Positions 26,109-35,114 of a stretch of DNA of 64,000 nucleotides are shown piece by piece. The stretch's first letter is position 1. Each line of letters begins with the position of its first letter. The stretch is from Xanthomonas theicola (GTDB lineage Bacteria > Pseudomonadota > Gammaproteobacteria > Xanthomonadales > Xanthomonadaceae), in assembly GCF_014236795.1 (NCBI RefSeq), contig NZ_CP049017.1, forward strand, positions 4,256,001-4,320,000, in the 5' to 3' direction. The notes below the pieces were generated by a model. It saw only the letters and a program-made list of their open reading frames with translations. It was not told where the DNA came from and ran no database searches. Both the position numbers and the translations under genes were made by a program.

Positions 26109-29100
26109 ATGAATGATAATGCTGATAATCAAGTAAAGCCGCAGCCTTCGTCGGATCCTCTGAGTCTAGATGATATCAATAAATTTGGCAGCGCTTTTCG
26201 ATCGGGGGCATTTGCTTTCGTGGCTGAATATGAAAGGCAATATACAAAATCACTTGCAGATGGGGTCGACACTCAAATCGCGGTAAAACGGGCGCTGGTA
26301 GAGGCACACAACAGGCAGTCAAAAATATTTTTGGAATATGCGGCTGCGGCGAGTTCTAATGCCGACCCGCGGTGGAAGGCTGCTTATGCCGAGGCTGCGC
26401 TTGATGCCGCACGTCAAGCACAAGCGTTAAGTGATGCGCAGGGACCGGTGTCTGAAGTGCTGAGTTCCTATTCGTCAGCCGCTACTTTGAAATATTCTTC
26501 ATTGATGAATGCGAACCCCATTCTCAAATTTTCCGCTAAGTATGGCGGTCCTGTAGGCGATGTAGTGGATATAGGTGCCGCGGCAATGTTTGGTACACCG
26601 GGCGACGTTGCCAAGGCAGTAGTCGGCGCTGCCTTGGGCGCAGTGGCTGGGGCGTTAGCGACTGTAGTCATAACAGCAACAGGGCTTGTTGGAGCTCCCG
26701 CTTTGGCAATTGCTGGTCTTGCTGCTGTCGGTGTCGGAGTATTTGTTCCCGATCTGGTTCCTGAAAGCTGGTGGAGTGGCCTCGGAGATTGGGGCAAGAA
26801 AGCGCTCACTGATGTTGCAGATTGGTTCGAGGACTCATGGCATGACACCGCTAGATGGTGGAAGGATCGAGCCAATGAGCTGGGGGATTCAGTAAGAGAG
26901 ATGTTTGATCGTGCAAGAAACTTTGTGCCGCGAAGGGATCCACTTGTGTTGGATCTCGATGGGGATGGCATTGAGACCACGCCTGCTAACGGGGGCGTTC
27001 TCTTTGACCATGACGGTGACGGTGTAAAGAATGGTACGGGTTGGATCAGTCCGGATGACGGATTGGTTGTCATGGATAGGAATGGGAATGGAAGAATTGA
27101 TAATGGATCTGAGCTATTTGGGGCTGACACCAAGCTTTCTTCCGGAAGTAACAGTACATCCGGGTTCGCCGCTTTGGCTGATCTCGATAGCAATAAGGAT
27201 GGAATATTTGATCGTCTGGATGCCGATTTTAGTAATGCCCGTGTATGGCGTGATCTGAACCAAGATGGTGTGTCCCAGTCGAACGAGTTGTTCACGTTTG
27301 GCCAGCTTGGTATCGCGTCGATAGCGCTGAAACCGGCTGTCACCGACGATCTCGACCTTGGCAATGGAAACGTCATTGATAATCGCGGCACCTATACCCG
27401 CAATGACGGCACGACTGGTTTGGCGGGTGATCTCCAGTTGGCAGTGAACAATTTCTTCCGCGACTTCACTGGTTCGCTTGAACCGGTGACCGTCACAGAC
27501 GAGGCGGGGCAGCTTCCCAATCTCAAAGGCAGTGGCGCCGTACGCGATTTGGAACAGGCCGCGAGCCTGTCGCAAGATTTGTTGGCGGACATCAAGGCAT
27601 TGACCCCAGGCATCTCCCGCGACGCAATGCGAGCCAGGCTCGACACCATCCTCGCGCATTGGGCGGGCACCTCGACCATGAAAAGCAGCGAGGAGCTGCT
27701 CGAAGCGTCCGCACCGACGCCACGTACCGTCTATTACCATGGCGCGGTGCCCGCGTCTGTCATGGAACAGGGGGCGGCTGCGGTCGATGCATGGATCAAA
27801 CAGCAGCACGCGCAACTGGCGCCGATCATCGCGATTCTGGAAAAATTCAATGGCTCGAGCCTGATCGGTTATCAGAACAACCAGGTGTCCACTGGCGGCA
27901 ACACCTACAACTGGAAAAACGTAGCGCGAGCCGATGGCGGCGTCGAGCAGGCGATGAGCGTGGTGCTGCAGCCGGAGCAGATCAGTGCCCTGCTGGGCGC
28001 CTACAACCATTTGAAAGAGTCCGTCTATGCTGGGCTGGTGGTGGGTACGCGGCTTCATGACTATATGAACGGCATGACCATGCACGTCGTTGACGGCAAG
28101 TTGAAGTTCGACCTGTCCGCGTTCACCACCATGCTGGAAAACAAGCGCCAGGCCGATCTCGGGCGGGGGCTCCAGGATATTGCTGATCTTTATATCTATG
28201 CGGGCAATTTCCTCGCAGAGGCCGGCTGGGATGGCGCGAGGACGTTGAACGACTGGGTCGAAACCGCCAGCATGACATCGAAGGGACTCGAGGCCATCGC
28301 GTTCGCCGGCATCAAGATGGTGTCAGAGAATTTCGTAGGGACATCTGCGGATGATCTTGTATGGGGTGGGGAAGGTAAGAATTTCATCCACGGAGGGGCG
28401 GGTAACGATCTGATTAGAGGTGGCGCCGGTTCCGATATCTTGGAAGGCGATCTAGGTAACGACAAGCTATTCGGGAACAGCGGCGACGACGTGCTCAATG
28501 GCGGTGCCGGCGACGACACGCTGACCGGCGGAGTGGGCAACGACACACTCGACGGCGGAGTGGGCAACGACACGTTCGTGTTCGCGCGCGGGTTTGGCCA
28601 GGACGTGATCAAGCAGTACGACGACAGCTCCAATCGCATGGACGTGGTCAAGTTCGTGGACTTGAACAGCACGGAGGTGCAGTGGGTCGAGCGTCGGGGC
28701 AATGACCTGGTGATGCGCTTCGCCGGAGGCGATCAGCTGACCTTGAGCGGGTACTACCACAGCGACAACTGGTGGGAGTACAAGATCAACCAGCTCCAGT
28801 TCGCCGATGGCGTGACGTGGGATCAGGCGCAGCTCAAGCGACAGACCCTGACGGTGGGCACGGCGGGCGACGACACGCTGACCGGCTATCTCAGCGGTCC
28901 CAACCGGATACAGGGGTTTGCCGGCCACGACACGATCACCGGTGGCAACGACCACGACGTGTTGGAGGGGGGCGATGGCAACGACACCCTGAGCGGCGGC
29001 GGCGGCACGGACCGCTTGGAAGGCGGCGCGGGCGATGACGTGCTCAATGGCGGTGCCGGCGACGACACGCTGACCGGCGGAGTGGGCAACGACACACTCG

Positions 29101-31133
29101 ACGGCGGAGTGGGCAACGACACGTTCGTGTTCGCGCGCGGGTTTGGCCAGGACGTGATCAAGCAGTACGACGACAGCTCCAATCGCATGGACGTGGTCAA
29201 GTTCGTGGACTTGAACAGCACGGAGGTGCAGTGGGTCGAGCGTCGGGGCAATGACCTGGTGATGCGCTTCGCCGGAGGCGATCAGCTGACCTTGAGCGGG
29301 TACTACCACAGCGACAACTGGTGGGAGTACAAGATCAACCAGCTCCAGTTCGCCGATGGCGTGACGTGGGATCAGGCGCAGCTCAAGCGACAGACCCTGA
29401 CGGTGGGCACGGCGGGCGACGACACGCTGACCGGCTATCTCAGCGGTCCCAACCGGATACAGGGGTTTGCCGGCCACGACACGATCACCGGTGGCAACGA
29501 CCACGACGTGTTGGAGGGGGGCGATGGCAACGACACCCTGAGCGGCGGCGGCGGCACGGACCGCCTGGAAGGCGGCGCGGGCGATGACGTGCTCAATGGC
29601 GGTGCCGGCGACGACACGCTGACCGGCGGAACCGGCAACGACACACTCGACGGCGGAGTGGGCAACGACACGTTCGTGTTCGCGCGCGGGTTTGGCCAGG
29701 ACGTGATCAAGCAGTACGACGACAGCTCCAATCGCATGGACGTGGTCAAGTTCGTGGACTTGAACAGCACGGAGGTGCAGGGGGTCGAGCGTCGGGGCAA
29801 TGACCTGGTGATGCGCTTCGCCGGTGGCGATCAGCTGACCTTGAGCGGGTACTACCACAGCGACAACTGGTGGGAGTACAAGATCAACCAGCTCCAGTTC
29901 GCCGATGGCGTGACGTGGGATCAGGCGCAGCTCAAGCGGCAGACCCTGACGGTGGGCACGGCGGGCGACGACACGCTGACCGGCTATCTCAGCGGTCCCA
30001 ACCGGATACAGGGGTTTGCCGGCCACGACACGATCACCGGCGGCAACGACCACGACGTGTTGGAGGGGGGCGATGGCAACGACACCCTGAGCGGCGGCGG
30101 CGGCACGGACCGCTTGGAAGGCGGCGCGGGCGACGACGTGCTCAATGGCGGTGCCGGCGACGACACGCTGACCGGCGGAGTGGGCAACGACACACTCGAC
30201 GGCGGAGTGGGCAACGACACGTTCGTGTTCGCGCGCGGGTTTGGCCAGGACGTGATCAAGCAGTACGACGACAGCTCCAATCGCATGGACGTGGTCAAGT
30301 TCGTGGACTTGAACAGCACGGAGGTGCAGGGGGTCGAGCGTCGGGGCAATGACCTGGTGATGCGCTTCGCCGGTGGCGATCAGCTGACCTTGAGCGGGTA
30401 CTACCACAGCGACAACTGGTGGGAGTACAAGATCAACCAGCTCCAGTTCGCCGATGGCGTGACGTGGGATCAGGCGCAGCTCAAGCGGCAGACCCTGACG
30501 GTGGGCACGGCGGGCGACGACACGCTGACCGGCTATCTCAGCGGTCCCAACCGGATACAGGGGTTTGCCGGCCACGACACGATCACCGGCGGCAACGACC
30601 ACGACGTGTTGGAGGGGGGCGATGGCAACGACACCCTGAGCGGCGGCGGCGGCACGGACCGCCTGGAAGGCGGCGCGGGCGATGACGTGCTGAGCGTGTC
30701 CTGGGGTGCCAAGGACAGCGTGCTGGCCGGCGGCACCGGCAACGACACGCTCAAGGGCAGCTGGTATTCGGACACCTACCTGTTCAACAAGGGCGACGGC
30801 CACGACACGGTGGTGGAGACCTCGACGTACAGTGGGGCTGCGGATCGCATCGTGTTCGACAAGGATCTTGCCGTGGACGATACCTTCTTCAGCCGGTCCG
30901 GGAACGATCTTTCCATTGCCATTCGCGGCAGCGACGATCAATTGACGGTATCGGGCTGGTTCACTTCCAGCTCCAGTCAGGTCGAGTATCTGCAGTTCAA
31001 GGACAAGACGGTCGCTTCCAGCGAAGTGGCTGCGCTGATCGCGGCGATGGCGACCAGCAGTTCTTCGTCGGCGCCCCTGGTGCCTGTCGACGCGCAACAG
31101 GTGAGACTGTTGGCCGCCAGTTCGATCGTCTGA
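26109..31133 (+). CDS. RTX protein B, secreted hemolysin-type calcium-binding protein with self-processing-like module
   Basis: Encodes 1674 aa, preceded by GGAG. Residues 1-147 are helical and charged. About 148-215 is a Gly/Ala-rich hydrophobic region (VVGAALGAVAGALATVVITA, GAPALAIAGLAAVGVGVFVP), membrane-active looking. 216-270 is a Trp-rich amphipathic stretch (WWSGLGDWGKKAL, WFEDSWHDTARWW). At 275 begins RRDPLVLDLDGDGIET, the Asp277-Pro278 bond of FrpC-type self-processing modules, with calcium loops FDHDGDGV, MDRNGNGRIDNGSELFGADT, DSNKDGIF, RDLNQDGVSQ. RTX nonapeptides (GGxGxDxLx) start near 755. Residues 795-1526 are four near-identical 183-aa repeats, each with GGAGDDTLTGG units and a hemolysin-related beta segment (FARGFGQDVIKQYD). 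The C-terminus (VRLLAASSIV) is an uncleaved type I signal. Export by the HlyB/HlyD pair upstream is likely. No acyltransferase gene is present. Confidence 0.92.
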   Translation: MNDNADNQVKPQPSSDPLSLDDINKFGSAFRSGAFAFVAEYERQYTKSLADGVDTQIAVKRALVEAHNRQSKIFLEYAAAASSNADPRWKAAYAEAALDAARQAQALSDAQGPVSEVLSSYSSAATLKYSSLMNANPILKFSAKYGGPVGDVVDIGAAAMFGTPGDVAKAVVGAALGAVAGALATVVITATGLVGAPALAIAGLAAVGVGVFVPDLVPESWWSGLGDWGKKALTDVADWFEDSWHDTARWWKDRANELGDSVREMFDRARNFVPRRDPLVLDLDGDGIETTPANGGVLFDHDGDGVKNGTGWISPDDGLVVMDRNGNGRIDNGSELFGADTKLSSGSNSTSGFAALADLDSNKDGIFDRLDADFSNARVWRDLNQDGVSQSNELFTFGQLGIASIALKPAVTDDLDLGNGNVIDNRGTYTRNDGTTGLAGDLQLAVNNFFRDFTGSLEPVTVTDEAGQLPNLKGSGAVRDLEQAASLSQDLLADIKALTPGISRDAMRARLDTILAHWAGTSTMKSSEELLEASAPTPRTVYYHGAVPASVMEQGAAAVDAWIKQQHAQLAPIIAILEKFNGSSLIGYQNNQVSTGGNTYNWKNVARADGGVEQAMSVVLQPEQISALLGAYNHLKESVYAGLVVGTRLHDYMNGMTMHVVDGKLKFDLSAFTTMLENKRQADLGRGLQDIADLYIYAGNFLAEAGWDGARTLNDWVETASMTSKGLEAIAFAGIKMVSENFVGTSADDLVWGGEGKNFIHGGAGNDLIRGGAGSDILEGDLGNDKLFGNSGDDVLNGGAGDDTLTGGVGNDTLDGGVGNDTFVFARGFGQDVIKQYDDSSNRMDVVKFVDLNSTEVQWVERRGNDLVMRFAGGDQLTLSGYYHSDNWWEYKINQLQFADGVTWDQAQLKRQTLTVGTAGDDTLTGYLSGPNRIQGFAGHDTITGGNDHDVLEGGDGNDTLSGGGGTDRLEGGAGDDVLNGGAGDDTLTGGVGNDTLDGGVGNDTFVFARGFGQDVIKQYDDSSNRMDVVKFVDLNSTEVQWVERRGNDLVMRFAGGDQLTLSGYYHSDNWWEYKINQLQFADGVTWDQAQLKRQTLTVGTAGDDTLTGYLSGPNRIQGFAGHDTITGGNDHDVLEGGDGNDTLSGGGGTDRLEGGAGDDVLNGGAGDDTLTGGTGNDTLDGGVGNDTFVFARGFGQDVIKQYDDSSNRMDVVKFVDLNSTEVQGVERRGNDLVMRFAGGDQLTLSGYYHSDNWWEYKINQLQFADGVTWDQAQLKRQTLTVGTAGDDTLTGYLSGPNRIQGFAGHDTITGGNDHDVLEGGDGNDTLSGGGGTDRLEGGAGDDVLNGGAGDDTLTGGVGNDTLDGGVGNDTFVFARGFGQDVIKQYDDSSNRMDVVKFVDLNSTEVQGVERRGNDLVMRFAGGDQLTLSGYYHSDNWWEYKINQLQFADGVTWDQAQLKRQTLTVGTAGDDTLTGYLSGPNRIQGFAGHDTITGGNDHDVLEGGDGNDTLSGGGGTDRLEGGAGDDVLSVSWGAKDSVLAGGTGNDTLKGSWYSDTYLFNKGDGHDTVVETSTYSGAADRIVFDKDLAVDDTFFSRSGNDLSIAIRGSDDQLTVSGWFTSSSSQVEYLQFKDKTVASSEVAALIAAMATSSSSSAPLVPVDAQQVRLLAASSIV
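28491..30686 (+). repeat. Four tandem 549-bp repeats inside RTX B
   Basis: Units at 28491-29039, 29040-29588, 29589-30137 and 30138-30686 have an exact 549-bp period (183 codons). They differ at only a few positions, e.g. VQWVERR in units 1-2 versus VQGVERR in 3-4, and GGTGNDTLD in unit 3 versus GGVGNDTLD in the others. Near-identity at DNA level implies recent amplification or homogenisation and predicts copy-number variation between strains. Confidence 0.97.
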
Positions 31134-31168
31134 ACACGGCTTTGCGTTGATCCTGGTGTCTTCTGGCA

Positions 31169-31195
31169 GAGGCCCCGCTGTTGCGGGGCCTCTTT
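31169..31195 (+). terminator. Rho-independent terminator of the RTX B operon
   Basis: A perfect 10-bp stem GAGGCCCCGC / GCGGGGCCTC with a 4-base TGTT loop, followed by TTT, begins 36 bp after the RTX B stop codon. Confidence 0.9.
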
Positions 31196-31239
31196 GGGGG
31201 TCTTCGCGGATCGGTGTGGGTGCAATGGAGCATGGTCGG

Positions 31240-31403
31240 GTAGAGGCGGCAGGAAGCCGGCGATGATCTTGAGCTTGAGATAGTCCTCATCGCGGTCGCC
31301 ATAGCCACTGCGCTGGATGACCCGGATCTTGTTGTTGAGCCCTTCCACCAGGCCGAGGCTGACCCTGTTGTCCGGATGGCAGTAGCCGGCGATGAATCCG
31401 TCC
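31240..31403 (-). pseudogene. ISL3-family transposase, 3' remnant
   Basis: On the minus strand the frame reads GFIAGYCHPDNRVSLGLVEGLNNKIRVIQRSGYGDRDEDYLKLKI, followed by IAGFLPPLP. The block VSLG.VEGLNNKIRVIQR..YG.RDE.YL.LK is the conserved C-terminus of ISL3 (IS204/IS1165) transposases and contains the catalytic Glu. All N-terminal parts are missing; the sequence breaks off exactly where the IS3 element begins (31406). Confidence 0.8.
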
Positions 31404-31405
31404 CT

Positions 31406-32455
31406 CAGGAACGGACGCCAAGAAGCACGGGGTCAAGCGGCTTGCTTCCGTCTGCTTGCAGAGTCGTTGGGCGACAGGCGACCCAGTGCCGAGTGCAGGC
31501 GTGTTGGAGTTGTAGAAGCCGTGGATGTAGCTGGCGATGGCAGCATGGGCCGCCGCCTTTACCGTACACGCCGGTGGCCTGCTGGTTTTTGAGCGAGGCG
31601 AAGAAGCGCTCGGCCACCGCGCTGTGCCCGGAGGGCGGGCTGCGCGCTCCCAGCAGTTGCCCCGGCGGCGCATGCCCCGGCACGACGCCGTGGGCAGACA
31701 ACGTCTTGCCGACGTCGCCGCTGGCGTGCTGGCTGCCGCGATCGGAGCGGAACAGCACGCCAGCGCCGACCGGCGCGGCCGGGCAGGCGTTCCGGAACGC
31801 CTGCCGCCCTGGGTCGTCGGGCATGCCTCGGACACGCTGTCGCCGGGCGCCTGCCGGGTGCGCAGGTCGAGCACGGTGGCCAGGTACAGCCAGCCCTCGC
31901 GGGTCGGCAGGTCGGGGATGTCGCCCTCCCCCCAGGCCGGCACCGGGCTGTCCACGGCGAACGGGCGATCGAGCCGGTTCCCGGCCACTGGCCGGCGATG
32001 CCGCTGTCGGTGGTCCGGGGCGTGGAGCGGCCCTTGGCCTGCCGCGCAAGCCTTCCGCGCGCCGCCACCGGGCCACGCGCTTATGACCCACCGCGTGGGC
32101 GCAGGCGCGCCGCGCCCTGACCCTGCGTGGACGGGCAGAGGGTAGGATTTGGCGCCCCATCTTGAGCGTGGCGTTCCCGGCCCGTCGGCGGGCCAGTGCG
32201 CTCTCCAGGTCGGTGACCGGCGAACGGCTGGGCCAACTCAGCGAGCGACCGGCGCGCGAAGCATCCAGCCAGTTGCCCAGCGTCTTGACGGACATGTCCA
32301 ACGGCCGGGCCGCCTTGGCCCGACCGACCGACCGACCGACTCGGCCAAGGCAACGGCCTGGGCCTTGAAATCGCCGGGGAACCGACGACGGGAAAGACGT
32401 TGCATGGGAACCTCCAGGGCACGATGAAAGGATCGCTTCCTGGCGTCCGTTTCAG
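31406..32455 (-). mobile_element. IS3-family element, degenerate
   Basis: About 1.05 kb bounded by imperfect inverted repeats: GAACGGACGCCAAGAAGC at the left (about 31409-31426) and GCTTCCTGGCGTCCGTTTC at the right (about 32435-32453). It cut into an ISL3 remnant on its left. No target duplication is evident. Its coding region is broken (see next entry). Confidence 0.72.
31430..32410 (-). pseudogene. IS3-family transposase OrfA/OrfB, broken
   Basis: OrfA pieces: MQRLSRRRFPGDFKAQAVALAES (from 32405), then in another frame LDMSVKTLGNWLDASRAGR, SPVTDLESALARRRAGNATLKMGRQIL. OrfB pieces, scattered over frames, include HAVGHKRVARWRRAEGLRGR, RPFAVDSPVPAWGE, WLYLATVLDLRTRQ, GVLFRSDRGSQHASGD (second catalytic Asp) and AVAERFFASLKNQQATGVY (catalytic Glu). 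The OrfA-OrfB junction is partly deleted and at least four frameshifts separate the parts. A CGAC-type slip repeat (CGACCGACCGACCGAC, 32322-32337) lies inside OrfA and probably caused one shift. No active transposase can be made. Confidence 0.78.
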
Positions 32456-32546
32456 CGGCACAGGGGCAGAACGCCCCATGCCTCGGAACGGGGCGCCGGG
32501 CAGCGGTTAAACTCGCCGGGTGTCTTCCGGCCGTCGATCCCCCCGC

Positions 32547-33842
32547 ATGACCATCCGCGTCCTCACCGGCATCACCACCTCCGGCACTCCGCACCTGGGC
32601 AACTACGTCGGCGCGATCCGCCCGGCGCTGCAGGCCAGCCTGCGCCCCGGCATCGAGAGCTTCTATTTCCTGGCCGACCTGCACAGCCTGATCAAGGCGC
32701 AGGATCCGGCGCGCACCCAGCGCTCGACCCTGGAGATCGCCGCCTCGTGGCTGGCCGCCGGGCTGGATCCGTCGAAGGTATGGTTCTACCGCCAGTCGGA
32801 CGTGCCGGAAACCAACGAGCTGACCTGGTTCCTGACCTGCGTGGCGGGCAAGGGCATCCTCAACCGCGCCCACGCCTACAAGGCGGCGGTGGACAAGAAC
32901 CGCGCCGACGGCGAGGACGACGATGCCGGGATCAGCGCCGGACTTTTCATGTATCCGGTGCTGATGGCCGCCGACATCCTGTTGTTCAAGGCGCAGCAGG
33001 TGCCGGTGGGCCGCGACCAGATCCAGCATATCGAGATGGCGCGCGATTTCGGCCAGCGCTTCAACCACGTCTACGGCCGCGACCATTTCACCCTGCCCGA
33101 AGTGCTGATCGACGAGAACGTAGCCACGCTGCCCGGGCTGGACGGGCGCAAGATGAGCAAGAGCTACGACAATACGATCCCGTTGTTCGCCCCGCGCGAG
33201 GAGCTCAAGAAGCGGGTGTTCTCGATCGTCACCGATTCGCGCGCGCCGGGCGTGCCGAAGGACACCGAGGGCTCGGCGCTATTCCAGCTGTACCAGGCGT
33301 TCGCCAGCGGCAAGGAGACCGCGGCGTTCGCGCAGGCCTTCGCCGGCGGCATCGGCTGGGGCGAAGCCAAGCAGCAGCTGTTGGAGCGCATCGACGCCGA
33401 GATCGCGCCGATGCGCGCGCGCTACGAGGCATTGATGGCGCGTCCGGGCGACATCGAGGCGATCCTGCGCGACAACGCGCAGCGCTTGCGCGAACGCTAT
33501 GCCATCCCGTTCCTGGCCGAGCTGCGGCATGCGGTGGGCCTGCGTGACCTGTCGTCGCGCCGGACCGAACCGACCGATGCGGCGGCGGCGGCCAGGCAGG
33601 CGCCGCCGACGTTCAAGCAGTACCGCGAAGACGACAACCGCTTCTACTTCAAGCTGCTCGACGGCGAGGGCGCGCTGCTGCTGCAGGGCGGCGGCTTCGA
33701 TTCGCCGCGCGACGCCGGGCGCGTGATCGGCACGCTCAAGCAGGCCGCGCAGGCCGATGCGCTGCAGGCCGCGGAACTGCGCCTGGCGGTGCCGGCCGGC
33801 ACGGTGTTGGCGGCGTTGCAACGGTTGCGCGAGGCGGGCTGA
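32547..33842 (+). CDS. trpS: Tryptophanyl-tRNA synthetase
   Basis: Encodes 431 aa from ATG 32547 (MTIRVLTGITTSGTPHLGNYVGAI). It charges tRNA-Trp with tryptophan in the cytoplasm. Class I signatures: the HIGH-equivalent TPHLGNY at residues 14-20 and KMSKS at 202-206, with tryptophan-pocket and dimer elements between (VGRDQIQHIEMARDF, YPVLMAADIL). The protein is longer than the 330-residue E. coli type because of a C-terminal extension after about 345 (PPTFKQYREDDNRFYFKLLDGEG), seen in xanthomonad TrpS. The gene is monocistronic here, between an IS3 wreck and a REP palindrome. Confidence 0.95.
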   Translation: MTIRVLTGITTSGTPHLGNYVGAIRPALQASLRPGIESFYFLADLHSLIKAQDPARTQRSTLEIAASWLAAGLDPSKVWFYRQSDVPETNELTWFLTCVAGKGILNRAHAYKAAVDKNRADGEDDDAGISAGLFMYPVLMAADILLFKAQQVPVGRDQIQHIEMARDFGQRFNHVYGRDHFTLPEVLIDENVATLPGLDGRKMSKSYDNTIPLFAPREELKKRVFSIVTDSRAPGVPKDTEGSALFQLYQAFASGKETAAFAQAFAGGIGWGEAKQQLLERIDAEIAPMRARYEALMARPGDIEAILRDNAQRLRERYAIPFLAELRHAVGLRDLSSRRTEPTDAAAAARQAPPTFKQYREDDNRFYFKLLDGEGALLLQGGGFDSPRDAGRVIGTLKQAAQADALQAAELRLAVPAGTVLAALQRLREAG

Positions 33843-33858
33843 GGGCGGCGCGCGCGCC

Positions 33859-33928
33859 TGCAGGAGCGGCTTCAGCCCCGGCCGGGCGTTACCCTTCAGC
33901 CCCGCTCGGGGCTGAAGTCGCTCCTGCA
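33859..33928. repeat. REP-like palindrome
   Basis: TGCAGGAGCGGCTTCAGCCC and GGGCTGAAGTCGCTCCTGCA form a 20-base imperfect inverted repeat, starting 17 bp after the trpS stop codon. It could act as a terminator or mRNA-stabilising structure for trpS. Confidence 0.65.
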
Positions 33929-34073
33929 AAGAAGCGCGCGATCGCCGCGGGCGGGGCGCGAACTCCGGCACTGGGCGCGCTCCGGCCATGACCCGCTGCC
34001 GCTGTCGCCACCAAGGCTGGCAACGCCGTCCATACGGCCTGGAATGGAGCTTCGCCTGCTACCGCCCTGCGCC

Positions 34074-35010
34074 ATGCCGCGCGACCCCAACATCCATCCC
34101 ATCGACACCGGCTTCCAGCGCGCGCTTCGATGCGGCCCACCGGATCGTGGAAGACGGACGCGGCGCGTTCGTCGATTGCGGCGCCAGCCATTCGCTGCCG
34201 GCGCTGCTGGCTGCGCTCGACGGCGCCGGCCTGGCGCCGGGCGACGTGGACTGGCGGATCCTGACCCACGTGCATCTGGACCATGCCGGCGGCGCCGGGG
34301 CGCTGCTGCAGCGGCTGCCGAACGCGCGCCTGCCGGTGCATCCGCGCGGCGCGGCGCACATGATCGACCCGGCGCGGCTGATCGTCGGCGCCACCGCGGT
34401 GTACGGCGAAGCCGAGATCGCGCGCCGCGCCGGCACGATCCTGCCGGTGCCGGCCGAGCGCGTCGGCATCGCCGAAGATGGCCATCGGCTGTGGCTGGGC
34501 GAGCGCGAGTTGCTGTGCATCGATACGCCCGGCCACGCGCGCCATCACCTGTGCGTGTGGGACGCGCGCCGCCGCAGCTGGTTCAGCGGCGACGCCTTCG
34601 GCCTGCCGTACCGCGCGCTGGACAGCGCGCAGGGCGCATTCGCGATCCCGACCTCCTGCCGGTGCAGTTCGAGCCGGAGGCGATGCGCGCCTCGATCCAG
34701 CGCATGCTCGGCTAGGCGCCTGAAACGGTCTATCTGACGCATTACGGCGCGGTCGGCGCGCCGGCCAGGCTGGCGGCGGACCTGCTCGAGCAACTCGATG
34801 CGATGGCGACGATCGCGCGCGGCTGCGATGGCTGCTGCGACCGCCACCGCTGCCTGGTCGCGGCACTGAGCGCGCTGTACCTGGAGCGCGCGCGGCTGCA
34901 TGGCTGCCCGCTCGACGCCACCGGGGTGGAGCGGGCGCTGCGGATGGACATCGAGCGCAATGCGCAGGGCCTGGCCTGCTGCTGGATCGCGGGGTGCCGG
35001 GAAACGGGAA
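34074..35010 (+). pseudogene. MBL-fold metallo-hydrolase, frameshifted
   Basis: Starts as MPRDPNIHPIDTGFQR at 34074, shifts frame near 34120 to RFDAAHRIVEDGRGAFVDCGASHS, keeps the zinc motif THVHLDHAGG (HxHxDH), then ELLCIDTPGHARHHLCVWDARRRSWFSGDAFG and GAFAIPTS. It then shifts back to PVQFEPEAMRASIQRMLG and meets TAG at 34713-34715, where relatives have Tyr. The same frame goes on as APETVYLTHYGAVGAPARLAADLLEQLDAM and ALYLERARLHGCPLDATGVERALRMDIERNAQGLA. At least two frameshifts and one nonsense codon inactivate it. A run of GGGAA-type words (about 34989-35030) marks the downstream edge. Confidence 0.8.
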
Positions 35011-35114
35011 CTGGGAAACGGGAATGGGAAAAGCAGCGCTTCCGCGTTCCCGCTTTCGCCGGCCCGCTTTCGCGCTGTCTCCCGGCGGCGCCACGCTCTA
35101 CGCTGTACGGCCAC

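Noticed and set aside
28491..30686. Regular repeats considered as a CRISPR array
   Set aside because: Units are 549 bp, coding and directly adjoining, with no unique spacers; no Cas gene is in the window.
28467..31097. An 876-codon minus-strand open frame antisense to RTX B
   Set aside because: It follows the repeat units of RTX B exactly and exists because GC-rich, repetitive sense codons leave an antisense frame without stops. It has no start signal or known domain.
26109..31133. RTX B as an acylated pore-forming hemolysin of the HlyA type
   Set aside because: No HlyC-like acyltransferase gene is nearby and the characteristic acylation region is not recognisable; the layout is closer to FrpC-type proteins.
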